DNA of 6,185 nucleotides from Eudoraea sp. (lineage in GTDB: Bacteria > Bacteroidota > Bacteroidia > Flavobacteriales > Flavobacteriaceae). The stretch is taken from assembly GCA_013042925.1 (NCBI GenBank), contig JABDPH010000278.1:1-6185 (forward strand), read 5' to 3'. The translations under genes and the position numbers were made by a program. The notes below the pieces were generated by a model. That model did not search any database. It was not told the DNA's origin and saw only the letters and a list, made by a program, of their open reading frames with translations. Shown piece by piece: positions 1-5,486 of this stretch. The stretch's first letter is position 1; every line of letters starts with the position of its first letter.

Positions 1-191
1 TATTTGTTGAGTTCGGCAAATACCTCGTGCGCAAAATCACCCCTTGCAGTAAACTCCAATAGCCTGGCACCTCCTGCATAGCAGGCCTTTAATACTTTTT
101 TACCAAGTTCTGCATCGGAATGAAAAAATAAAGGAATCATCCCACTTTCTCTCATTGCCATTGCCACTTCTAATCTTGAATATTTTGCCAT
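1..191 (-). CDS. eda: KDPG/KHG aldolase, N-terminal part (cut by window edge)
   Basis: My reading of the minus strand gives a protein starting MAKYSRLEVAMAMRESGMIP, with 63 complete codons before the window ends; the rest lies outside. It matches the N-terminus of the bifunctional 4-hydroxy-2-oxoglutarate / 2-dehydro-3-deoxyphosphogluconate aldolase family, a cytosolic class I (Schiff-base) aldolase that splits KDPG into pyruvate and glyceraldehyde 3-phosphate. The diagnostic stretch is GGARLLEFTARGDFA at residues 40-54; Glu46 corresponds to the family's catalytic glutamate. The Schiff-base lysine lies beyond the edge and cannot be checked. The start is the first ATG, 14 bp after the kinase stop, with no Shine-Dalgarno sequence, as usual in Bacteroidota. 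It is the third gene of the minus-strand operon, directly after the KDG kinase that makes its substrate. The family call is confident; KDPG versus KDPGal stereochemistry cannot be told. Confidence 0.88.
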   Translation of the reverse strand, partial: MAKYSRLEVAMAMRESGMIPLFFHSDAELGKKVLKACYAGGARLLEFTARGDFAHEVFAELNK

Positions 192-205
192 AATATGTTA
201 TATAA

Positions 206-1246
206 TTATCTGGCTACCCTGCCTGAGGCATCGCCGCCCATTAATTTCCGGACCTCTTCTACTGTTACCATATTGGCGTCTCCTTTTATAGTGTGTTTTA
301 AACAAGACGCTGCTACCGCAAAATTTAAAGCATTCTGATCATCTTCGGGATACTTTAATAATCCATAGATTAATCCGCCCATAAAAGAATCTCCCCCACC
401 AACCCTGTCTACGATATGGGTTATTTGATATTGGGGCGACTCAAATAAAGTCTTACCATCATACATTACTCCCGCCCAGGTATTATGTGAGGCAGAAAGC
501 GAACCCCTTAAGGTAGTGATCACCTTCTTCGCCCTCGGAAACTTTTCTATCATTTGCTGGCAGACAGAAAGGAACGCTTCGGCTTTTACATCATGTCCCT
601 GTGTAGTGATATCTAAGCCTTCCGGTTTAATCCCAAAATGTTTTTCAGCATCTTCTTCATTTCCCAGAATAATATCACAATAGGAGGTTAGCTTGGTCAT
701 GATCCCTTCTGGCTCAACGCCATACTTCCAGAGTTTAGCCCTGTAATTCAGGTCGGTAGATACGGCTATTCCCAGTTCTGAGGCTTTTTGTACAGCTTCG
801 AGGCATACATCTGCTGCTCCTTGTGATATGGCCGGAGTAATACCCGTCCAGTGAAACCATCCCGCACCCTCAAAAACCTTTTCCCAATCAATCATACCCG
901 TTTTAATTTCAGCAATGGCTGAATGAGATCTGTCATATATTACTTTACTTCCCCTGGATACCGCACCTGTTTCAAGAAAATAGATGCCTAATCGGTCTCC
1001 ACCAAAAATAATATCATCTACCCCAACACCTCTTTTGCGCATTTCCATCAAAGCGCATTTGCCTATATCATTGTTTGGCAAACGGGTAACAAAACTCACG
1101 GGAATACCATAATTGGCTAAGGATACAGCTACATTAGACTCTCCTCCACCATATACTATATCGAAAGAGTTTGTCTGTGAAAACCGCAAAAATCCAGGCG
1201 GCGCAAGGCGCAGCATAATTTCTCCGAAAGTGACTACTTTTTTCAT
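206..1246 (-). CDS. kdgK: 2-keto-3-deoxygluconate kinase (PfkB family sugar kinase)
   Basis: A 346-residue cytosolic kinase of the PfkB/ribokinase fold, the usual length for the family. It would phosphorylate 2-keto-3-deoxygluconate with ATP to give KDPG, the substrate of the aldolase encoded 14 bp downstream. Visible motifs are the N-terminal strand FGEIMLRLAPPG (7-18), the substrate loop YGGGESNVAVSLANYG (32-47), YDRSHSA (104-110), STDLNYRAKLW (163-173), and the C-terminal PfkB signature DRVGGGDSFMGG (280-291). Asp286 is the expected catalytic base and the glycines form the anion hole. KHTIKGDANMVT (317-328) is typical of KDG kinases. The ATG at 1244-1246 follows the dehydrogenase stop by 22 bp, so the two are probably co-transcribed. 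2-keto-3-deoxygalactonate is an alternative substrate that motifs alone cannot exclude. Confidence 0.9.
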   Translation of the reverse strand: MKKVVTFGEIMLRLAPPGFLRFSQTNSFDIVYGGGESNVAVSLANYGIPVSFVTRLPNNDIGKCALMEMRKRGVGVDDIIFGGDRLGIYFLETGAVSRGSKVIYDRSHSAIAEIKTGMIDWEKVFEGAGWFHWTGITPAISQGAADVCLEAVQKASELGIAVSTDLNYRAKLWKYGVEPEGIMTKLTSYCDIILGNEEDAEKHFGIKPEGLDITTQGHDVKAEAFLSVCQQMIEKFPRAKKVITTLRGSLSASHNTWAGVMYDGKTLFESPQYQITHIVDRVGGGDSFMGGLIYGLLKYPEDDQNALNFAVAASCLKHTIKGDANMVTVEEVRKLMGGDASGRVAR

Positions 1247-1268
1247 GGATTAATTTGATTTTGTTGTT

Positions 1269-2282
1269 TTAAAAATTAACTGTTGCCTTTATCACACCAT
1301 TTCCCGGGTCTAACCAATTATCGAATTGATGTATCATTTCGGAAAAACCCACGTTATGTGTTATGTAGGAATCTACAGGGAATTCACCCTTTTCTAAAAT
1401 ACTAATTACAGTTTCAAAGTCTTCTAAGGTAGCATTTCTGCTGCAGATTATTGTAGTTTCTTTGGCATGTATTGCCGGATGCTCAAATTCAATTTTTCCT
1501 TTCGATAAGCCAACCAAAATATACCGACCACCATTTGCCATATAATTTATGCCATTTTCCAAAGCTTCTTTATTACCTGTGGCATCAAAGACGGCAGTAG
1601 CCATCTCACCCTTAGTAAGCTGTGCGATGATATCCGCAGCTGATTCTCCGGCTATGACAGTATGATCCACACCAATTTTATCTTTGGCATAATTTAATCT
1701 TCCGGCATCTATATCCATCGCAATTACTTTGGCTCCCGCAATCTGCGCCAATTTCATTATGCCTATTCCTATTGGTCCACAACCTATGATAACAATATAT
1801 TCATTGGGTTGTATCTGAGCCCTTCCTATGGCATGTGCACCTATAGCCAATGGTTCTGCAATTGCCATCTCTGCATAACTTAATTTTTTTGCAGGGATCA
1901 ATAGGTTTACGGGTACCGAAATCTGTTCCTGCATCCCGCCATCTATGTGCACTCCAAATACCTTGATATTGGTACAACAATTGGTTTTTCCATTTCTACA
2001 GGCAATACAGTTCCCACAACTGATATAAGGCATAACAATTACCTTATCCCCGACTTTGATATTTTGGTCATTTTCGCCTATTTCTATTACTTCAGCGGCC
2101 AACTCATGACCTAGTATCCTGGGGTAAGTGAAAAATGCCTGATTTCCCTTAAATGCATGCAAATCAGTTCCGCAAATCCCAATTTTCTTAATACTAAGGA
2201 TAGCTTCTCCCGCCGCTTTCAGAGGTTTACTTTTTTCTTTGAGTTTAAAGCTGCCAGGTTTTTCACATACAATATACTTCAT
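1269..2282 (-). CDS. Zinc-dependent sugar-acid/polyol dehydrogenase (MDR family, sorbitol/galactonate type)
   Basis: A 337-residue medium-chain dehydrogenase when started at the ATG at 2280-2282 (MKYIVCEKPGSFKLKEK). The longest open frame begins nine codons earlier at 2309, but MKYIVCEKPG is the normal family N-terminus, so I prefer the inner start. In the 337-residue numbering, catalytic zinc ligands are Cys37 in GICGTDLH, His59-Glu60 in GHE and Glu143 in AEPLA. The structural zinc site is Cys89, Cys92, Cys95 and Cys103. The Rossmann motif is GCGPIG (167-172), and Asp190 after the second strand suggests NAD+. VGLSKG, SRNAT and GGVIK-like C-terminal features resemble the family that holds L-galactonate and L-gulonate 5-dehydrogenases. 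As first gene of an operon with KDG kinase and KDPG aldolase it probably oxidises a hydroxyl of an aldonate or polyol feeding KDG. The exact substrate is not determined. Confidence 0.87.
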   Translation of the reverse strand: MKYIVCEKPGSFKLKEKSKPLKAAGEAILSIKKIGICGTDLHAFKGNQAFFTYPRILGHELAAEVIEIGENDQNIKVGDKVIVMPYISCGNCIACRNGKTNCCTNIKVFGVHIDGGMQEQISVPVNLLIPAKKLSYAEMAIAEPLAIGAHAIGRAQIQPNEYIVIIGCGPIGIGIMKLAQIAGAKVIAMDIDAGRLNYAKDKIGVDHTVIAGESAADIIAQLTKGEMATAVFDATGNKEALENGINYMANGGRYILVGLSKGKIEFEHPAIHAKETTIICSRNATLEDFETVISILEKGEFPVDSYITHNVGFSEMIHQFDNWLDPGNGVIKATVNF

Positions 2283-2371
2283 CAATAGCACTGTTATTTT
2301 TGAAAGCACACATTCTTTCGAACACTCTTTACTAAACTAATTCAAAAAAATTAAAAACGATATTTTTCTCG

Positions 2372-2381
2372 CTTTATAAAG
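2372..2381. repeat. 10-bp perfect palindrome CTTTATAAAG
   Basis: CTTTATAAAG is identical to its own reverse complement. It lies roughly in the middle of the divergent intergenic region, 90 bp upstream of the minus-strand dehydrogenase start. It could be half of an operator or a core promoter element, but an AT-only palindrome of this length occurs readily by chance in such DNA. Confidence 0.3.
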
Positions 2382-2420
2382 TTATGCAAACCATATATAA
2401 TGCGATGTGAATTCAACATT

Positions 2421-2450
2421 TTTGTAATTGAATACTTTAAGCGAACTTTG
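2421..2450 (+). promoter_or_regulatory. Candidate Bacteroidota-type promoter for the alcohol dehydrogenase cassette
   Basis: A TTTG at 2421-2424 (-33 box) is followed after 18 bp by GAACTTTG at 2443-2450, matching five of the six fixed positions of the Bacteroidota -7 consensus TAnnTTTG. Known spacing between these boxes is close to 19 bp. Transcription would start near 2457, leaving a leader of about 85 nt before the ATG at 2543. The AT-rich background makes chance matches easy, so this is only a candidate. Confidence 0.35.
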
Positions 2451-2542
2451 AAGAGACAGGTAGTTTTTCTTAGCTGAACTTTTATAATTAATGTTTATTT
2501 AAGCTGGGACACGGTATTAACCTAATGTACGAAATCTAAATT

Positions 2543-3661
2543 ATGCCAGTAAAATGTAGAGCAGCCATTGCTAAGGGAAATGGCGATTTCACTATAGAAA
2601 ATATTGTGGTTAATGAACCTCGTGAAGATGAGGTTTTGGTAGCTATTAAGGCAGCTGGTCTATGCCACACAGATTACGACTCCTTAAATTGGGGAAAACC
2701 TCTGATATTAGGTCACGAAGGGGCAGGAGTAGTAAGGGCGATTGGTAAGGATGTTAAAGATATTCAGGTAGGGGACGCCGTTATTTTAAATTGGGCTACA
2801 CCTTGTAATAATTGTTTTCAGTGCATTTTAGGGAATCAGCATCTTTGTGAAAATAATTCCCCGGTTGTTGCGGGGTCTAATGGCTATACCGAAGGTCATG
2901 CCCATTTGGAAGGAAGTTTGTGGAAAGGCAATCCTATAGAGCGTTCCTTTAATATTGGGACTTTGTCTGAATACACCCTGGTAAAGGCCTCAGCGGTTGT
3001 AAAGAATATATCAGCGGGCATGTCTTTTGCGTCGGCCAGTATAATTAGTTGCGGGATAATGACCGGATATGGATCTGTGGTAAATTCTGCAAAAGTAAAA
3101 CCCAATAGTTCTGTTGTTGTTTTAGGTACGGGCGGGGTTGGTTTAAGTGTTATTCAGGGAGCAAAACTCAGTAAGGCTTCTATGATCATCGCCATAGACA
3201 TAAATGAACATAGATTGGCTATGGCTAAAAAGTTTGGCGCCACAAACGTAATTCTTGCCAGTAAAGAAGATAAAGGATTACTTAAAGCGGCAGAAGCTGT
3301 AAAGTTTTTGACTACGGGTCGGGGAGCAGATTATGCCTTTGAATGTACTGCAGTTCCGGAGCTGGGTGCAGCACCCCTGGCAATGGTTAGGAATGCAGGT
3401 ACGGCGGTACAGGTGAGTGGAATTGAGCAGGAAATTACTATTGATATGAATTTATTTGAGTGGGATAAAATTTATATAAACCCATTATATGGAGGATGCA
3501 AACCTCAGGAAGATTTTCCAAAAATCATTGAACATTATGAAGCTGGTGAATTAAAGCTTGATGAAATGATAACCCAAACCTATAATTTACACCAATTACA
3601 GGATGCTTTTGACGATATGTTGGCAGGAAAAAATGCTAAAGGTGTTATTCTATTTGATTAA
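2543..3661 (+). CDS. Class III-like zinc alcohol dehydrogenase
   Basis: A 372-residue medium-chain dehydrogenase, close to the roughly 370 residues of class III and benzyl-alcohol dehydrogenases. It would oxidise an alcohol or aldehyde adduct with NAD+ in the cytosol. Catalytic zinc ligands are Cys41 in GLCHTD, His58-Glu59 in GHEGAG and Cys170 in SCGIMTG. The structural zinc site is Cys88, Cys91, Cys94 and Cys102. The Rossmann motif GTGGVG lies at 195-200, and Asp219 in IAIDI favours NAD+ over NADP+. The loop between CHTD and GHE is short (YDSLNWGKPLIL) and lacks the Asp-x-Glu that class III enzymes use for S-hydroxymethylglutathione. Glutathione-dependent formaldehyde dehydrogenase is thus unlikely as the exact function. 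The ATG follows AT-rich DNA without a Shine-Dalgarno sequence. It begins the plus-strand cassette and is followed after 8 bp by an esterase, suggesting a coupled pair. It is only distantly like the MDR at 1269-2282, so it is not a recent duplicate. Confidence 0.87.
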   Translation: MPVKCRAAIAKGNGDFTIENIVVNEPREDEVLVAIKAAGLCHTDYDSLNWGKPLILGHEGAGVVRAIGKDVKDIQVGDAVILNWATPCNNCFQCILGNQHLCENNSPVVAGSNGYTEGHAHLEGSLWKGNPIERSFNIGTLSEYTLVKASAVVKNISAGMSFASASIISCGIMTGYGSVVNSAKVKPNSSVVVLGTGGVGLSVIQGAKLSKASMIIAIDINEHRLAMAKKFGATNVILASKEDKGLLKAAEAVKFLTTGRGADYAFECTAVPELGAAPLAMVRNAGTAVQVSGIEQEITIDMNLFEWDKIYINPLYGGCKPQEDFPKIIEHYEAGELKLDEMITQTYNLHQLQDAFDDMLAGKNAKGVILFD

Positions 3662-3669
3662 TTTTAAGG

Positions 3670-4464
3670 ATGTTCAGAACCATTGAAAAATCTAATCCGG
3701 AGTTTGAAAGTAATCACTTAAGTTTTATTACGGTAAAAACGAAAAACTTAAAAGGCCGGGGTGATATTTGTCTTTTTGTCCCTCCTTTAGAAGGCCTGAA
3801 GGATATACCTCTGGTTATTTTGCTTCATGGGGTATATGGCAGTGCCTGGGCATGGTCGCAAAAAGGAGGTGTGCACCTTAGTGCATGGGAGATGATCCAA
3901 AATAAGGAATTAGAACCTATGGCAATAGCTATGCCCTCTGACGGACTTTGGGGTGATGGCTCTGGGTATCTGCCACATAACGATTATGATTTTGAAAAGT
4001 GGATTGTGGAAGATGTAATCAATGCGGTTATTGAGAATGTTGAGGCAGTTAGTGGAAAATCTGATCTTTTCATTTCCGGACTTTCTATGGGCGGTTATGG
4101 GGCCCTGCGTTTAGGAATTAAATATTCCGATAAATTTAGGGCAGTTTCTGCACATTCATCGATAACTGAATTAGAACAAATGTCCTTGTTTGTGGAAGAA
4201 TCACTAAAGGATTATGAGCAGCCTAACAGGCAGGAGGAGTCTGTTTTAGAAATGGCTCTTAACAAGAAGGAACATTTACCAAAATTGAGATTAGATTGTG
4301 GGACCGAAGATTTACTGATTAATCATAACCGATTTCTCCACGATCAATTAAATAAGGCGCAAATAGAACATGAATACAGAGAATTTCCCGGTGGGCATGA
4401 ATGGACTTATTGGCAGAAGCACATAAAAGACAGTTTGCTGTTCTTTAATAAGTTTATCAAATAA
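3670..4464 (+). CDS. Alpha/beta-hydrolase esterase (esterase D / tributyrin esterase-like)
   Basis: A 264-residue serine hydrolase of the putative-esterase (esterase D) superfamily, which includes S-formylglutathione hydrolases, acetyl and feruloyl esterases and EstA-type esterases. The oxyanion-hole region LLHG is at 51-54. The nucleophile elbow GLSMGGYGALRLG places Ser139 as nucleophile. CGTEDLL supplies Asp214 and PGGHEW supplies His243, so the triad is complete. No signal peptide or lipobox is visible, so it is probably cytosolic and acts on a small ester, thioester or lactone rather than on polysaccharide outside the cell. The ATG lies 8 bp after the dehydrogenase stop, which points to co-transcription; an AAGG directly precedes the ATG, too close to be a normal ribosome site. 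The pairing with a class III-like dehydrogenase recalls formaldehyde detoxification pairs, but deacetylation of a sugar or hydrolysis of a lactone product fits equally well. Confidence 0.82.
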   Translation: MFRTIEKSNPEFESNHLSFITVKTKNLKGRGDICLFVPPLEGLKDIPLVILLHGVYGSAWAWSQKGGVHLSAWEMIQNKELEPMAIAMPSDGLWGDGSGYLPHNDYDFEKWIVEDVINAVIENVEAVSGKSDLFISGLSMGGYGALRLGIKYSDKFRAVSAHSSITELEQMSLFVEESLKDYEQPNRQEESVLEMALNKKEHLPKLRLDCGTEDLLINHNRFLHDQLNKAQIEHEYREFPGGHEWTYWQKHIKDSLLFFNKFIK

Positions 4465-4474
4465 CTTAAAACTA

Positions 4475-4504
4475 TTTGTACCTTATAGTAATTCTATGAA
4501 TTTG
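4475..4504 (+). promoter_or_regulatory. Candidate internal promoter upstream of the oxygenase gene
   Basis: In the 70-bp gap after the esterase, TTTG at 4475-4478 is followed after 18 bp by TGAATTTG at 4497-4504, a five-of-six match to the Bacteroidota -7 consensus TAnnTTTG. This is the same layout as the candidate at 2421-2450. Initiation near 4511 would leave about 24 nt before the ATG at 4535, a normal leader. It would let the oxygenase and aldolase be expressed separately from the dehydrogenase-esterase pair. Based on pattern only. Confidence 0.33.
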
Positions 4505-4534
4505 ATTTAAAACTAAAATATTAGAAGATTAGAT

Positions 4535-5424
4535 ATGGCAGCAGTAAAAGGCCTTGCGGATTATCACGAATTGGTATCGGACCTTTTAAACAACCAAAGT
4601 CGCGTGAAGAATGGGATCAATACAGGTTAACTGATGAACAGGTAGCTCATTTTCACGAGTATGGATATTTGGCTGGGATTAAACTATTGGAAGATGATCA
4701 AATAGAAGTTTTACGCCAACATTTGACTGAGGTTATTGATCCTAAGCACCCGGCACACGATTTATTCTATGAATTCCACAGCAATGAATCTGAGGATTCC
4801 GATTCTGTTTTATTCCATTCTCTTGGACAATGGCGGATTACCAGCGGTTTTCATGATATTCTCTGGAACCCGGCATTCGTAATGGCTGCACATCAGTTAT
4901 TGGAGAATAAAGCGGTAAGATTCTGGCATGATCAATTATTCTATAAACCAGCCAAACACGGGGGCGTAGTAGCATGGCACCAGGACTATTCTTATTGGAC
5001 GCGTACTGTAGCCATGCAACATTTAACCTGTTGGACTGGCCTTGACGATGCAACCATAGAAAATGGGTGTTTGCATTATATCCCGAAAAGCCACAAATGG
5101 GGACTGCTCGATGCACCTTCATTAGCCGGTGATATGAATGGCTTGATGAAATATCTTACTGAAGAACAAAAAAAGGAATTTAAACCTGTTGCCATAGAAT
5201 TGAAAAAAGGTTATGGAACCTTTCATCATCCCTTATTGGTACATGGATCCTATGAAAACAATTCTGAAATGAGCAGGAGGGCATTTGTGATAAATGTTTT
5301 TGCTGATGGTACCGTAAGCAACACTGATGACGAACTCTTAGTCGGGGTCCCCATAATTCCAAAAGGTCACAAAATGCAGGGTAAATTTTTCCCTTTATTA
5401 TTCAATCCGGAGGGTTCGTTATAA
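4535..5424 (+). CDS. Phytanoyl-CoA dioxygenase (PhyH)-like Fe(II)/2OG oxygenase, split by a -1 frame change
   Basis: The main frame runs open from 4525 to the TAA at 5422-5424. From TTG 4669 it reads 251 residues with the complete oxygenase core: His104-x-Asp106 in AWHQDYSYW, distal iron ligand His192 in FHHPLLVHGSYE, and Arg203/Arg204 for 2-oxoglutarate. The family is best known for hydroxylating carbons beside a CoA ester; bacterial members act on many small molecules. TTG 4669 lies inside the conserved-looking stretch HEYGYLAGIKLL, and the same frame upstream reads PKSREEWDQYRLTDEQV, so translation must begin earlier. No ATG, GTG or TTG exists there in that frame. ATG 4535, in another frame, gives MAAVKGLADYHELVSDLLN and then a stop at 4628-4630. 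A -1 shift at T TTA AAC (4585-4591), or one extra A there, would join both parts into about 296 residues. It may be a pseudogene, a sequencing error or a recoded gene. Family call sure; substrate and integrity unknown. Confidence 0.75.
4585..4591 (+). other. T TTA AAC slippery heptamer at the frame junction
   Basis: In the frame of ATG 4535 these bases read as ..T TTA AAC, which fits the X XXY YYZ form of a -1 frameshift site (the U UUA AAC type known from coronaviruses). After a -1 slip the next codon is CAA at 4591, which continues as QPKSREEWDQYRL into the oxygenase domain. An 8-bp stem with one G-U pair is possible 11 nt downstream (4603-4610 with 4650-4657, loop of 39 nt). This stem is weak support. 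A simple one-base deletion in the TTTTAAA run explains the same observation. Confidence 0.4.
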
Positions 5425-5486
5425 TTGGGTAATGGAAATTAATATATACTCACGGAATCTTATGGCATGTTAAACTACTAAAGGCA

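Larger units (their letters stand above)
2283..2542. other. Divergent intergenic regulatory region
   Basis: These 260 bp separate the start of the minus-strand dehydrogenase operon from that of the plus-strand alcohol dehydrogenase and must hold both promoters unless transcription enters from outside. The DNA is strongly AT-rich and no ORF or RNA gene was recognised. It contains a candidate plus-strand promoter (2421-2450) and two perfect palindromes, CTTTATAAAG (2372-2381) and TGAATTCA (2408-2415). For the minus strand, only one-mismatch -7 boxes without a well-placed -33 box were found (for example TAACTTTA, on the complement of 2377-2384), so no minus promoter is called. The region is a sensible place for a shared operator, but no known operator consensus was recognised. 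Confidence 0.6.

Noticed and set aside
2283..2309. Nine-codon N-terminal extension of the minus-strand dehydrogenase (MLSKITVLL before MKYIV)
   Set aside because: MKYIVCEKPG is the normal start of this family; the extension is short, hydrophobic and gains no support from a ribosome site.
2896..3105. Minus-strand open frame of 69 codons
   Set aside because: It lies fully inside the alcohol dehydrogenase gene on the other strand and shows no recognisable domain.
1269..3661. The two zinc dehydrogenases as a recent tandem or inverted duplication
   Set aside because: They differ in catalytic ligand pattern (Glu143 versus Cys170 as third ligand), length and most of their sequence, so they belong to separate MDR branches.
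4471..4489. Small hairpin ACTAT...ATAGT after the esterase as a terminator
   Set aside because: The stem is only five base pairs, AT-rich and without a T-run, so it would not act as an intrinsic terminator.
4669..4671. TTG as the true start of the oxygenase
   Set aside because: The same frame upstream continues with family-like sequence (REEWDQYRLTDEQVAHFHEYGY), so a start here would cut into the domain.
4838..5122. Minus-strand open frame of 94 codons
   Set aside because: It is antisense to the oxygenase core and its sequence looks like a shadow of the conserved motifs, with no domain of its own.
5180..5362. Minus-strand open frame of 60 codons
   Set aside because: It is antisense to the end of the oxygenase gene, with no family features.
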